From positions 186,001-250,000 of the forward strand of contig OZ245829.1 of NCBI GenBank assembly GCA_965228625.1: a stretch of 64,000 nucleotides of DNA. Reading direction: 5' to 3'. Origin of the DNA: UBA2767 sp965228625. Lineage in GTDB: Bacteria > Pseudomonadota > Alphaproteobacteria > Rhizobiales > Methyloligellaceae. The notes below the pieces were generated by a model. It did not search any database, was not told the origin of the DNA, and saw nothing but the letters and a program-made list of their open reading frames with translations. The stretch's first letter is position 1. The number at the start of each line of letters is the position of its first letter. The position numbers and the translations under genes are program-made. This document shows, in pieces, positions 32,496 to 42,094 of this stretch.

Positions 32496-33692
32496 CTACG
32501 CCGCGGCGGTCGCGCGGCGCTGTGCCTCGTGCAACCGCATGGTGGAGCGTGCGATCATCAGTTCCTCATTGGTTGGGATGATGAACACGCGCACGCGCGA
32601 ACGGTCTGCCGAGATGATGTCTTCATTGGCGCGGTTTCGTATCTCGTCGAGCTCCAGGCCAACCCACTCGAAGCCCTGACAGATGCGTTCCCGGGTGCGG
32701 GCGCTGTTCTCGCCAATCCCCCCGCAGAACACCAGGGCATCGAGGCCCGACAGGATCGCCGTCATGGCGCCGAGTTCGCGGCGCACGCGAAACACGAAAT
32801 AATCGATTGCCTCGGCCGCCTCCGCGGTGCCCGCGGCCTCGAGCTGGCGCATGTCGTGGGAGTGCCCCGACAGGCCCTTCAGTCCGGAGCCCTTGTACAG
32901 GAGCTCCGTGACCTCATCCGCGGTCATGCCCTTCTCCGAAATGAGATAGAGCACGACGCCGGGATCGAGCTGTCCGCAGCGGGTGCCCATCGGCAACCCG
33001 TCCAGGGCGGTGAAGCCCATGCTGGACCCGACGCTCTGGCCGCCGCGGATGGCGCACATGGAGGCGCCGTTGCCGAGATGGGTGACCACCACCCGGCCCG
33101 TCGCGTGGTGCGGTGCGATCTTGTAGAGCTGATCCACCACATAGTCGTAGGACAGGCCGTGAAACCCGTAGCGGCGGACGCCCTGGTCATAGAGATCGCG
33201 CGACAGCGCGTAGGTGTCGTCCACCCAGGGATGTTTGCGGTGGAAGGCGGTGTCGAAACACGCGACCTGCAAGGCGTCAGGAAACGCCTTCTCGGCGGCG
33301 CGCACGCAGGACAGATTGTGAGGCTGATGAAGGGGTGCCAGCGGGTTGTAGCGTTCCAGCGCCGCGATCGAACGCTCGTTGAGAGCCTCGGCCTCGGTGC
33401 GGTCGGGACCGCCATGTACGATCCGGTGTCCGACTGCGGCAATCGTGACATCGCCCATTCTGGTCTCGAAGAAGCTGAGGACCGCCGCGAGTGCGGACTG
33501 CTGGTCGGTGATCTCGTCGCTCGAAAGCGACTTGTCCACGATCGTCTCGCCACCGGCTTCGGCCTTGAGCCTCGGTTCGGCGCCCAGTCCCTCGATCTGG
33601 CCGCGCAGTCGCTCCACCGGCTCGACGCCCTCTTCGAACAAGGCGAACTTGATCGACGACGAACCGGAATTCAGGGTCAGGATGTGGTGCAC
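32496..33692 (-). CDS. ackA: Acetate/propionate kinase
   Basis: A 398-residue acetokinase. It opens with the N-terminal phosphate-binding signature LTLNSGSSSIKFALFEEG, and the second family signature is in GHRIVHGG. It interconverts acyl phosphate plus ADP with acid plus ATP. The GTG at 33692 shares its last base region with the stop of the Pta gene (TAGTG), so the pair is translationally coupled. Last gene of a four-gene operon with FabI, DUF3141 and MaoC-Pta. Preferred acid (acetate or longer) not decided. Confidence 0.92.
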   Translation of the reverse strand: MHHILTLNSGSSSIKFALFEEGVEPVERLRGQIEGLGAEPRLKAEAGGETIVDKSLSSDEITDQQSALAAVLSFFETRMGDVTIAAVGHRIVHGGPDRTEAEALNERSIAALERYNPLAPLHQPHNLSCVRAAEKAFPDALQVACFDTAFHRKHPWVDDTYALSRDLYDQGVRRYGFHGLSYDYVVDQLYKIAPHHATGRVVVTHLGNGASMCAIRGGQSVGSSMGFTALDGLPMGTRCGQLDPGVVLYLISEKGMTADEVTELLYKGSGLKGLSGHSHDMRQLEAAGTAEAAEAIDYFVFRVRRELGAMTAILSGLDALVFCGGIGENSARTRERICQGFEWVGLELDEIRNRANEDIISADRSRVRVFIIPTNEELMIARSTMRLHEAQRRATAAA

Positions 33693-35107
33693 TACTCCGC
33701 AGCCTCCGCAATGTTGCGCGGCGCAGGTTTGCCGCTGGTAAGCCAGTTGTCGTACAGAGCCGCGATGGCGCATGACGCGAGCCGCGCCTTCTCGTCATCG
33801 GCCCGGCTGGTGAGGATGACCGGCACTTTCGCGCCGAGCACGAGCCCGGCAGCGTCCGCGTGGGCGAGAAAAGTCAGTTGTTTGGCGAGCATGTTGCCGG
33901 CCTCGAGGTTCGGCACGATCAGGATATCGGCCCGGCCCGCGACCAACGACGAGACGCCCTTGGTCGCCGCCGCGTCCATGTCGATGGCGTTGTCCATCGC
34001 CAATGGGCCGTCCACCAGCGCGCCGTGGATCTGGCCGCGATCGGCCATCTTGGACAGCGCCGCCGCGTCGAGGGTTGAGGGAATCTCCAGGTTCACGGTC
34101 TCGACCGCCGAGAGGATGCCGACCTTGGGTGTTTCCATGCCGAGGGCCCGCGCGAGATCGACGGCGTTCTGGGTGATGTCGACCTTGGCCTTGAGATCAG
34201 GCGCGATATTGATTGCGGCGTCGGAAATAATCAGCGCCTGATCGAGCCCCGGCACGTCCATCACGAATGCATGGCTGAGGCGGCGGGCGGTGCGCAGACC
34301 CCCGTCCCGCTTCACCACGTGATGCAACAGTTCATCGGTGTGCAGATGGCCTTTCATGATCGCATCCGCGCGTCCCGCGTTTGCCAGTTCGACCGCGGTG
34401 GCGGCGGCCTCCGGGCCACTGCCCGCGTCAATGACCTCGATATTGGTCAGATCGGCGTCGACTTCGCGCGCCGCCTTGGCAATGGCGTCCTCCTGACCGA
34501 TCAGAATGGGCCGGATGATCTCGTGTTGCGCCGCAAGCACGGCTCCGCCGAGGGCACGGGCGTTTTCCGGGGCCACGACCGCCGTGGTCAGGGGGCTCAG
34601 GGCGCGGCATGCCTCGAGCAGATGGCCAAACTGGCGATGACGGTGCACCATCAGGCTCGGCAGATCCTCGTCGTCGATGCGGATCTTACGCACCGGCGCC
34701 AGGACCTCGGCCACCCCTTCGGCGACCACGTCACCGCCGCGACCCGTCACCTTCGTGTCCAGGACGACACGGTTGTCGGGCTTCTTCTCACTAACCGCGA
34801 CCGACACGGTCAGTTCATCGCCCACATGCACCCGCTCCAGGAAATCGAAGGACTGGGATTTGTAGAGCGTGCCCGGACCCGGAAGCACGTTACCAAGCAC
34901 CGAGGATACCAGCGCGCCGACCCACATGGAGGGCGCGACCGCCTCCGCCGGGCCCTCCTCCGCGCCATCGTGGACGGGCACGTGCATCGGGTTGAGATTG
35001 CCGGACGCGTGAGCGAACACGTAGAGATCGTTGGTCGTGCAGACGCGCGTGATGGATGCGCTGTCGCCGACATCGAGTTCGTCGTAGAGCTTGTTTTCGC
35101 GGATCAT
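33692..35107 (-). CDS. Bifunctional enoyl-CoA hydratase / phosphate acyltransferase (MaoC-Pta)
   Basis: A 471-residue fusion. Residues about 1-145 are a MaoC hot-dog domain with the hydratase-2-like motif ASGNLNPMHVP (Asp replaced by Asn, His kept). Residues about 165-471 are a phosphate acetyl/butyryltransferase domain. The hydratase handles (R)-3-hydroxyacyl-CoA, and the Pta domain swaps CoA for phosphate, feeding AckA. ATG 35107 has TGAGG eight bases upstream; an ATG at 35125 overlapping the previous gene is possible. It lies between a DUF3141 protein and AckA in one operon. Confidence 0.88.
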   Translation of the reverse strand: MIRENKLYDELDVGDSASITRVCTTNDLYVFAHASGNLNPMHVPVHDGAEEGPAEAVAPSMWVGALVSSVLGNVLPGPGTLYKSQSFDFLERVHVGDELTVSVAVSEKKPDNRVVLDTKVTGRGGDVVAEGVAEVLAPVRKIRIDDEDLPSLMVHRHRQFGHLLEACRALSPLTTAVVAPENARALGGAVLAAQHEIIRPILIGQEDAIAKAAREVDADLTNIEVIDAGSGPEAAATAVELANAGRADAIMKGHLHTDELLHHVVKRDGGLRTARRLSHAFVMDVPGLDQALIISDAAINIAPDLKAKVDITQNAVDLARALGMETPKVGILSAVETVNLEIPSTLDAAALSKMADRGQIHGALVDGPLAMDNAIDMDAAATKGVSSLVAGRADILIVPNLEAGNMLAKQLTFLAHADAAGLVLGAKVPVILTSRADDEKARLASCAIAALYDNWLTSGKPAPRNIAEAAE

Positions 35108-35117
35108 GGTCGTCGCC

Positions 35118-37562
35118 TCATTCATCGCCTGCCGTCTCCGAATGGACGGTCTCGGTGTCGTCCGCCTGCTTCTTGCGCGCTTTCCTCCGCGTTTTCCTCT
35201 CGCCCTTGGAGAATTTCTTCTTCTTCGTCTCGCCGGGATAGGCACCCGGCTTGTGCGCCTTGATCTCGTGCTCAGGGTCCTTCCAGTCCCGTGGCAACGT
35301 GCGCAGCACCGTGGTCAGACGGCGGAACATGGCCAGCGTGGGCGCGTCCATTTCGTCGACCGGGCCGGCGATATCGAACACCAGATCGACCGCGCGGATG
35401 CGATCAACCTCATCGACAAGCAGCTTCGGCAGAGTGGAGATCGCTTCCTTGCCGGCGAATTCCACGATCATCGACTGCTCGTGAATCATCTGGCTGCGGT
35501 GTTCGAGCGGCATGGTGTCGAACGGCGCGCGCGCCTGAAGCATCTTATTCGATCGCTCCAGCCGGTCCCGCCGGACCGAGCCGCGGGCCCGGGCCAGCAG
35601 AACCAGCATGCGGATGATGGCTTCCGCGTATCCGCCGTCCCTGGCATGTGCGGCAGCCTCGCGGACCTGCGGCAGTTTCTGGACGTCCACGGCGTCTGCG
35701 TGGCGATACGTATCGGCGCCCAGCGCGCGCATCCATGGTGTTCCGTAGATGCCGTGAAAAGCGAGTTCGACCCAGGCATCACGCATGTCGCGATACATGT
35801 TCCAGTTGTGCTCGACGAGTTCGGCACACACTTTCTCGAGCGCCAGAAAGGGATTGTCAGGTGCCACCGGCGCGCGTTCATCCCGGGCTTTCTCAGCCAT
35901 CGCTTCGAGACCCTTGATCAGCGGGTTCTTGCGGGAAACAGCGTAGCGTTGCTGCCGCATCGGATGGGCCTGGATCAGGCTTTCCGCGATCTTCGGCGTG
36001 ATCATCTGGCGCAACAGGGGCCGCCATGTCAGCTCGTAGGTCTTGGTCGCCCACTCCGACCAGGCGGAGACGGCGGCGAACTTGTCGTCGTCCTCAGGGC
36101 CTTCACCGAGTTCCAGGATATCGTCAATGGTCCGCGCCTCGAACGAGACATGATAGCCGTCGTCGCGCTGATCGATCTGCATCTCGTAGAGGCCGGGTGC
36201 CAGGGCCTCAATGGTCTTTACGATGGAGGTAATCTGCTTGTGCTGTTTGCTGGCCACCTTGGCCGATACGAAGATCCCCAGATGGCCGATGCTGTCGTGC
36301 AGCGTGTAAACGATGACATGCCCCCGCGCGCGGAGTTCATTGACCGAGCCGTACAGGTCAGGGATCCAGCTCAGTGCCTGCTGCGGCGGCGTGATGTTGT
36401 CGCCGTGCGACGCGAACACGACCACCGGCGCCTCGATGCGGGTGAGGTCGACCGGCGTGGCGTCGCTCAGGATGGCCTCGCCGCGTGTCAGGCGGTTGCC
36501 GATGAACAGGTTCTCGACGATCCAGCGGATCTCGTTTTCGTTCATCAAGTAGAAGCCGGACCACCAGTTCTCGAAATCGAGGAACCGTTCGGCCTGCCCG
36601 TCGACATCGGAGAACAGGTCGTAGTTCTTGCGCCACCAGGTGTTGCCGGGATTGAGGTGCTCGAAGTTGAGCACCAGATGCGCGCCGTCGAACTTTCCCG
36701 CACCAAGGTCGGACGCCAGCAATGCCGGTACGGCGCCGCCGAACAGACCGCCGAGATAGCGGAACGGATTTTTGCCCCGCTCTCCGGCCCAGTAGGAAAG
36801 CGGTGCTCCGGCAATGACGACCGGCCCCATGAGATCGGGATGGTTGGCGGCCAGGATCATGGCCGCCCAGCCACCCTGACAGTTGCCCGTCACCAACGGG
36901 CGAGGACTGTCCGGATGGCGGGCGCGCACCTCGCGCAGGAACGCGGCCTCCGCGGTGCAGACGTCGGCCAGCGTCTGATCCGGTTCCGGATCGGGGTGAA
37001 AGATGACGAAATAGACCGGATGGCCGTCCTGCAGGGCAACGCCAACCTCCGACTCGCTCTTGAAACCGCCAATGCCGCTGCCGTGCCCGGCGCGCGGGTC
37101 GATGATCACCCAGGGCCGCCCGTCATCGCGCTGAGGCGGGAAGCCGTCGGGCGGGATGATGCGCACCAGCGCGTAGTTGACGGGACGCTCCAGTTCGCGC
37201 CCGTCGATCACCAAGTCGTAATCGAACACGAGGACCGGTTTGAACCCCTCCTGCTCGCGGGCGATATAGGAGTCGCCGCGCCGGCGCAGCGTGTCCATGA
37301 ACAGAACGCCGCGTTGCGCGACATCGCTCAGATAATCCCGATAGGCGTCGAATGTGTCCGGACCCGCCAGCTTCGGCGCCAGCGTGCCGAAGGCCGATAT
37401 GGTCTGGCCGACCCGATCCCAGTGCACCTGGTAGAGCATCTGCCCGTGGTGCCGGCCGAGGTCGCCGAGGACGGCCATCTGCTGCTCGGCGATGCCAAAG
37501 GCGCCGCTCATATCGGACGTTTGGTCCGTCCGGCTCGTCTGTGTCTCGACATCCTGTTTCAT
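35118..37562 (-). CDS. DUF3141 alpha/beta-hydrolase with PHA-synthase-like triad
   Basis: An 814-residue protein. The N-terminal 110 residues are helical, then an alpha/beta-hydrolase core. The nucleophile elbow is GNCQGG, with cysteine C228 in place of serine, as in polyhydroxyalkanoate synthases. The expected aspartate D388 (SHGDNITPP) and histidine H427 (DSIGHLGIF) follow, with spacings close to PhaC. The C-terminal 370 residues are helical, ending in a very lysine-rich tail. ATG 37562 is four bases after the fabI stop. The family (DUF3141) has no proven reaction; acyl transfer from CoA or a PHA role is inference. Confidence 0.85.
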   Translation of the reverse strand: MKQDVETQTSRTDQTSDMSGAFGIAEQQMAVLGDLGRHHGQMLYQVHWDRVGQTISAFGTLAPKLAGPDTFDAYRDYLSDVAQRGVLFMDTLRRRGDSYIAREQEGFKPVLVFDYDLVIDGRELERPVNYALVRIIPPDGFPPQRDDGRPWVIIDPRAGHGSGIGGFKSESEVGVALQDGHPVYFVIFHPDPEPDQTLADVCTAEAAFLREVRARHPDSPRPLVTGNCQGGWAAMILAANHPDLMGPVVIAGAPLSYWAGERGKNPFRYLGGLFGGAVPALLASDLGAGKFDGAHLVLNFEHLNPGNTWWRKNYDLFSDVDGQAERFLDFENWWSGFYLMNENEIRWIVENLFIGNRLTRGEAILSDATPVDLTRIEAPVVVFASHGDNITPPQQALSWIPDLYGSVNELRARGHVIVYTLHDSIGHLGIFVSAKVASKQHKQITSIVKTIEALAPGLYEMQIDQRDDGYHVSFEARTIDDILELGEGPEDDDKFAAVSAWSEWATKTYELTWRPLLRQMITPKIAESLIQAHPMRQQRYAVSRKNPLIKGLEAMAEKARDERAPVAPDNPFLALEKVCAELVEHNWNMYRDMRDAWVELAFHGIYGTPWMRALGADTYRHADAVDVQKLPQVREAAAHARDGGYAEAIIRMLVLLARARGSVRRDRLERSNKMLQARAPFDTMPLEHRSQMIHEQSMIVEFAGKEAISTLPKLLVDEVDRIRAVDLVFDIAGPVDEMDAPTLAMFRRLTTVLRTLPRDWKDPEHEIKAHKPGAYPGETKKKKFSKGERKTRRKARKKQADDTETVHSETAGDE

Positions 37563-37566
37563 CGCT

Positions 37567-38331
37567 TTACCCCACGATGTGGTAGCCGCCATCGATGTAG
37601 TGCACGCCACCGGTCACGTTGCTGGCTTCGCCGCTCGCCAGGAATGCCGCATAAGCGCCGACGTCCGATATCGTGGCGAGATGATGGGTCGGGGCACGTT
37701 CCGTTGCCTTGTTGATCAACTCGTCGAAATGGTCGATCCCCGATGCGGCGCGCGTTTTCAGCGGGCCGGGCGACAGCGCGTGGACGCTGATGCCCTTCGG
37801 GCCCAGTTCCGCGGCCATGTAGCGTGTTACGGACTCCAGCGCGGCCTTGACCGGGCCCATGATGTTGTAGTGCTCAACCACCTTCTCCGCGCCGAAGAAC
37901 GACACGGTCAGGCACGTGCCGCCGTTCGGCATCATCGGCTCGGCTCGGCGCACCATGCGGATGAAGGAATTGACCGAGATATCCATTGCCGTGGTGAAGC
38001 CCTTGCGCGAGCAATCGACCACGCGTGCGTGAAGGTCGTCCTTGGGACAGAACGCGATCGAGTGGAGGCACACGTCGAGCGTCCCCCATTCCTGGCGAAT
38101 GCGGTCGAAAAGCTGGCCGAACTGGCCGTCCTCGCGGACGTCGAGGGGCGCGATGATCTTCGCGCCAAGTTTTTCCGCCAGCGGCCGCACATGAGCCTCG
38201 GCGCGCTCGTTCAGATAGGTGACGGCAAGCTCGGCGCCCTGCTCACGGAACGATTCCGCGCAGCCATACGCGATCGAATCCTCGTTGGCGATGCCGACGA
38301 CCAACGCCTTCTTGCCGGAGAGTGAAAACAC
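37567..38331 (-). CDS. fabI: FabI-type enoyl-ACP reductase
   Basis: A 254-residue NAD(P)H-dependent enoyl-acyl-carrier-protein reductase. The nucleotide site is VVGIANEDSIAYG, and the catalytic Tyr-x6-Lys is Y155 ... K162 (YNIMGPVK). The first tyrosine of the usual pair (E. coli Y146, in SYLGAE) is phenylalanine here (SFFGAE). It starts at GTG 38331. Heading an operon with DUF3141, MaoC-Pta and AckA rather than fatty-acid synthesis genes suggests a specialised paralog that works on CoA- or ACP-linked chains in that pathway. Confidence 0.85.
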   Translation of the reverse strand: MFSLSGKKALVVGIANEDSIAYGCAESFREQGAELAVTYLNERAEAHVRPLAEKLGAKIIAPLDVREDGQFGQLFDRIRQEWGTLDVCLHSIAFCPKDDLHARVVDCSRKGFTTAMDISVNSFIRMVRRAEPMMPNGGTCLTVSFFGAEKVVEHYNIMGPVKAALESVTRYMAAELGPKGISVHALSPGPLKTRAASGIDHFDELINKATERAPTHHLATISDVGAYAAFLASGEASNVTGGVHYIDGGYHIVG

Positions 38332-38473
38332 GGGGGGTGATGTCTCGCCTCTTTATATTGCGCTGCAGCATATCGGGCGTATGTGACACTTCGGAGTCGG
38401 AGCCGAGGGTGCCGGTGGCAAAGAGCAGACAGAAACAAGCCGCCTCGGAGCCCAACCGGCTCACAACAGACGC

Positions 38474-40348
38474 TCACGCGCCATCACGCGGCGGCTCGGC
38501 GAGCATGTTCGGACCCGCCTGCGTTCGGGTCCACACGGAAACCTTGCGTTTGGCCCAGAGTCTGATGCCGTAGGTGTAGCCGACAATGATCAGCGCAAGC
38601 ATTCCGAGCACGACAAGGATCGAGGACTGGATCTTGAGTCCGGAGAGGCTGAAGGTCGGCACCTCGCCAAAGATCAGCTCAAGAATGCCGTTGCTCGCAA
38701 GTCCGACACCGACAAGCGCTGCCCCGGTCATGAATCCGAGTCCGGCGAATGTGGCGAGCCTGACCGTGCGGAGCTGGTCGGAAAGCCATGCAACTTGAGG
38801 TGACCTCAATGTCGCCGGATCATTGAAAAAAGCTGCAGTGCGCTTTCTCAGCTTGACGATGCCATAGATCTCCATGGCCAACACAAACACGGCCAGCAGG
38901 ATGCCGACGATGGAGTTCAATGTGAGACCGAAAAGAAACAGCATGACGACTGAGAGGAAGAACCCCAACCTGGCGTAGCGCTGAACGGTCTTGGCGAGAA
39001 AAGCGTCCATCGCGACCGGTCCGGGGTGTCCTTCCCGCTGTCTCGGCCGCGCGCTGTCGCCGGTCGGCGCAGTTTGAGGCTGCACATCCGGTGGGGGCGC
39101 GCTCGCGAAGGCCGGCACGCCCGGGACAATTGAGCGGAGTTCATCCGCGGACAGCTTCGCGAGCGGCTTCATGGCCGGATCAAACAGGCCGATACCGTCG
39201 CCGGTTATTCCGAACGTTGCCAGGCGTTTGTCCGTTTCAACCGCCCAGATCCACTGCCCTGATGGATGTTTGACATACGCGAACACGTTCTTGAGCGTGT
39301 CTCCATCCGGGAGCTTCGCAAGGAGGGCGTCGGCGATCTTGACGACCGGCCATTTCCTGGCGGCCTCGATGGCATCGTGCACGAGGTCCATTTCAATCCG
39401 TGCGGTTTCGATTGTCTTGATGCCGGCCCAAAGCGCCCCCTCGTCCATCTTTCCGGCCTCGACGTCCTGTTTGAATGCGGCGACCACTTCGTCGGTCACC
39501 GGCCGTCCGTCCGCCAGGCGCGGCTCGCACAAAAGGGCAATGTTGTCGAAAAGAAAAAGCACCTGACGGCCCTTGCCGGTCGTGATGTGCCATCCGATGG
39601 CCTGTCGGCCATCCGGTGTTGTTAGCGCGGGATCGCCCGCACCGATCGAAAGGATCGGCAGGCACTGCGCCTTCGCACACAACAATCGGCCGGCGACCGT
39701 GAACCGGTCCAGAAGTGCTGTATCCAGCGAGGTGCCGCGCCGCTCCGCCAACCGTTGCTGGCGCATCAGATTGGCGTCGACCAGGGTTTCCAGTCGCCGC
39801 GGATAGTCCTTGTCGGGAATGATGCACAACTCCGGAAGACTGCGCAGCCACCGCGCATTGGTGTCCGACAAGGGGTTGGTCCGGTTCAGTGTGAAAAACC
39901 GGTCGTCGAGCACCTTGATGGCCGGATCAATCTCACCAAACCTGCCGCCGGCCGCAATTCTGTTTGCGCGTTCCGGATCCCTTTCCATGAGCCGGCGCAG
40001 ATCATCGAAAATGTCGGTATAGGGACCCGCGCCCATCGCGCGCAGCCCGGCGGAAATGTTGCGGATCGTCTGCTCGCCCCAGCCGCTGTTGCCCACGAAC
40101 TGGCCGTGCCCGCCATTGTTCACCTGGGTCATGTAGTAGTCGATATGGTAGCTGCGCATTGCATTTATGGGCAGCTCGTCCGGCCGGTACGTTCCCTGAC
40201 CCATCAGCGCATTCAGGAAGCGGACATTCGCGGCGACGATCGCCCCGGGATCGCCGCTTTCGCATGCCGACCGGGGCAGCAGGATTTCGGAGACGGCGTT
40301 ACTCCGTCCGTTGGCCTCTCCATTCGTGTGCTGATCTCGCGGCGACAT
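38474..40348 (-). CDS. DMP19-domain protein with C-terminal membrane helices
   Basis: A 624-residue protein. Residues about 45-115 match the DMP19/DUF4375 domain (MRSYHIDYYMTQVNNGGHGQ ... GWGEQTIRN), an acidic fold known from a Neisseria DNA-mimic protein. A long middle region (120-420) is of unknown type and mentions no clear motif. From about residue 450 there are four hydrophobic segments (LGFFLSVVMLFLFGLTLN, IVGILLAVFVLAMEI, LGFMTGAALVGVGLA, SILVVLGMLALIIVGYTYG), so the domain is held at the inner membrane. Joining DMP19 to membrane helices is unusual. Function unknown. Confidence 0.7.
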   Translation of the reverse strand: MSPRDQHTNGEANGRSNAVSEILLPRSACESGDPGAIVAANVRFLNALMGQGTYRPDELPINAMRSYHIDYYMTQVNNGGHGQFVGNSGWGEQTIRNISAGLRAMGAGPYTDIFDDLRRLMERDPERANRIAAGGRFGEIDPAIKVLDDRFFTLNRTNPLSDTNARWLRSLPELCIIPDKDYPRRLETLVDANLMRQQRLAERRGTSLDTALLDRFTVAGRLLCAKAQCLPILSIGAGDPALTTPDGRQAIGWHITTGKGRQVLFLFDNIALLCEPRLADGRPVTDEVVAAFKQDVEAGKMDEGALWAGIKTIETARIEMDLVHDAIEAARKWPVVKIADALLAKLPDGDTLKNVFAYVKHPSGQWIWAVETDKRLATFGITGDGIGLFDPAMKPLAKLSADELRSIVPGVPAFASAPPPDVQPQTAPTGDSARPRQREGHPGPVAMDAFLAKTVQRYARLGFFLSVVMLFLFGLTLNSIVGILLAVFVLAMEIYGIVKLRKRTAAFFNDPATLRSPQVAWLSDQLRTVRLATFAGLGFMTGAALVGVGLASNGILELIFGEVPTFSLSGLKIQSSILVVLGMLALIIVGYTYGIRLWAKRKVSVWTRTQAGPNMLAEPPRDGA

Positions 40349-40528
40349 ACACTACTCCGGCATCCGCCATTGACGCACCGGATGCCTCACTCGAACGCTG
40401 GTTGGATCGGCCCTTCTGGCTCCCGTTCAGGATGACAGATATCGTTCCGACCTCAGCAGGGTTCTTGTCCTGAATTCTGCACGGATTTTCCACCGGAAAG
40501 TGAAAAAAAGCCGGAGGCGGGATGCTGC

Positions 40529-41452
40529 CTACTCCGCCCGCCAGGCTGCCCAATAGGTGCCCCAGCGGCGGACCAGGGCTTGCGCCTTCTCCGCGAACAG
40601 GCGTCGGCCGAGCGCAAACGCCTTGTTCTCCAGGTCGGTCTGGCGCGTCTCGATGAGCGCGACGAAGACGGGGACACTTGACCGGTTCTCGATCTTCCGC
40701 GCCTTGTCGGTGAGCTCGACGCGCAACACGGCAAGGTCGTGATGGAAACCGATCATGTCTGAGAGCGTCCCGGCAGCTTCGCCGTGTGGTCTCAAACCGG
40801 TCGGCCACATGTCGTGCAGCAGCCGGATGTGATCACCGTGATACTTCACGCGTTTGCGCCAACGATGCAGCATCTCGTCGTTCCCGGGCGCCTCGGCAGC
40901 CTGCTTCATTTCCTTGCGGGCACGGCCGTAAGTTGTACCGAGGCCACCGGCAACAGCTTCAAATCCATCCCTGTCGATACGCCAACGCGCAGCCCGGTCG
41001 GCGGCGGCGACCATTGTTTCGCGAAACGCGTTCAGCCGTTTTCGCGCGCCCTTGCCGTTGCAGCCATCGGTGTATCGGTCGGTGAGGAACCGGCGGATCG
41101 CGGCGAAGTCGTGCTCTGCGGCCTGTCCGTTGGCGTGTGCCATCAGCTCGTCATAGGTTTCGATGAAGACATGGGTGTCCCGCAAGCGCGAGAGTGTGGC
41201 CGCTGCATCACGAAACGTGCGGTTTTCCTCGCCGTAGTCCGGAAAGCAGGGGCGCACCAGCCGGATCAGGCCACGCACCCGCTTGCAGCGTTTGCGCACC
41301 TGATGAACCGTCCGGGCCGTGTCCAGGTCGGGATCGTCGACTTCGGCGATGGCCGTGCTGATCTGCTCGCACGCGATCCGCCGGATTGCGGACTGCACGG
41401 AGGTATCGCTCCGGGCGATCCGGTAGCCAATCGCTTTCGAATCGGGTGCCAT
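40529..41452 (-). CDS. CHAD-domain protein
   Basis: A 307-residue protein consisting of a CHAD domain, an all-helical fold with conserved histidines and basic residues that binds polyphosphate (VHQVRKRCKRVRGLIRLVR and MLHRWRKRVKYHGDHIRLL are the two signature helices). ATG 41452 follows GAGAAGTG. Often paired with CYTH phosphatases, but none is adjacent here. Probably targets polyphosphate granules. A 180-base gap before the DMP19 gene holds no gene. Confidence 0.88.
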   Translation of the reverse strand: MAPDSKAIGYRIARSDTSVQSAIRRIACEQISTAIAEVDDPDLDTARTVHQVRKRCKRVRGLIRLVRPCFPDYGEENRTFRDAAATLSRLRDTHVFIETYDELMAHANGQAAEHDFAAIRRFLTDRYTDGCNGKGARKRLNAFRETMVAAADRAARWRIDRDGFEAVAGGLGTTYGRARKEMKQAAEAPGNDEMLHRWRKRVKYHGDHIRLLHDMWPTGLRPHGEAAGTLSDMIGFHHDLAVLRVELTDKARKIENRSSVPVFVALIETRQTDLENKAFALGRRLFAEKAQALVRRWGTYWAAWRAE

Positions 41453-41566
41453 CACTTCTCAGGATACACCGCAAATGTGAATGTTTGCCTCGGGAACTGT
41501 GCCTGCAGTGGAAGGCAAGCTATTCTTCGCATTACGGAGTCGCAGCAGAGACAAACAGGGGTAACG

Positions 41567-41977
41567 ATGACGGGCAATGACTTCATGCAGGACGATATCG
41601 ATACCATCGTCAACCAGTTCCGGGCGACGTTGTTGGATATCCCGGAAGAGGATTTCGATGACTGGCTCGTACATTGGACGGAAGACGCGCGGTTGATGCC
41701 CCCGAACATGGCGGACGTGGTCGGTCACGATGCGCTCAAGGACTGGATGCGGACATGGCCCAAGATCAAGCGGTTCGACGTCATCGACACCGAGGTCGAG
41801 GGCATTGGCGATCTCGCGGTGTTGATATCGCATTTCGTCCGTGTGCTTGCGGGAACCGATGGTGAAGAAATCGAGCAGTACGGCCGCCAGGTATTGAAAT
41901 TCCGTCGACAGGCTGACGGCAGATGGCTTATCGCTGCCGCCATTTTCAACGCCGATCATCGCAGCGGAAAAGGCTAG
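41567..41977 (+). CDS. SnoaL/NTF2-like fold protein (DUF4440-type)
   Basis: A 136-residue alpha+beta cone protein: IDTIVNQFRATLLDIPEEDFDDWLVHWTEDARLMPPN, followed by strands ending FRRQADGRWLIAAAIFN, is the usual pattern of DUF4440/SnoaL-like proteins. GGGGTAACG precedes ATG 41567. The cavity may bind or convert a small molecule; no substrate can be named. Divergent from the CHAD gene. Confidence 0.78.
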   Translation: MTGNDFMQDDIDTIVNQFRATLLDIPEEDFDDWLVHWTEDARLMPPNMADVVGHDALKDWMRTWPKIKRFDVIDTEVEGIGDLAVLISHFVRVLAGTDGEEIEQYGRQVLKFRRQADGRWLIAAAIFNADHRSGKG

Positions 41978-42019
41978 CTGCGCCTGCCGGTATCACACCG
42001 GCGCAAAGCCCGATCGCCT

Positions 42020-42084
42020 CAACTGTCAAGAGAGCCTTGACAGATATTCGTGACAGGTCTATGTCAGGACATCCTTGACAGTTG
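42020..42084 (+). promoter_or_regulatory. Promoter with five regularly spaced TGACA/TGTCA half-sites
   Basis: CAACTGTCAAG (42020-42030) and CTTGACAGTTG (42074-42084) are an exact 11-base inverted repeat. Between and within them TGACA or TGTCA occurs at about 42024, 42038, 42051, 42062 and 42077, spaced 11-15 bases. TTGACA (42037-42042), 17 bases, then TATGTC (42060-42065) form a promoter inside the array. Confidence 0.65.
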
Positions 42085-42094
42085 GAGTATATCC

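Noticed and set aside
32406..34241. A 611-residue open frame on the plus strand
   Set aside because: Antisense of ackA and the Pta fusion; arginine/alanine-rich with no family resemblance.
35091..37715. An 874-residue open frame on the plus strand
   Set aside because: It is the antisense of the DUF3141 gene. High G+C leaves few stops in the complementary frame; there is no ribosome-binding site and no recognisable domain.
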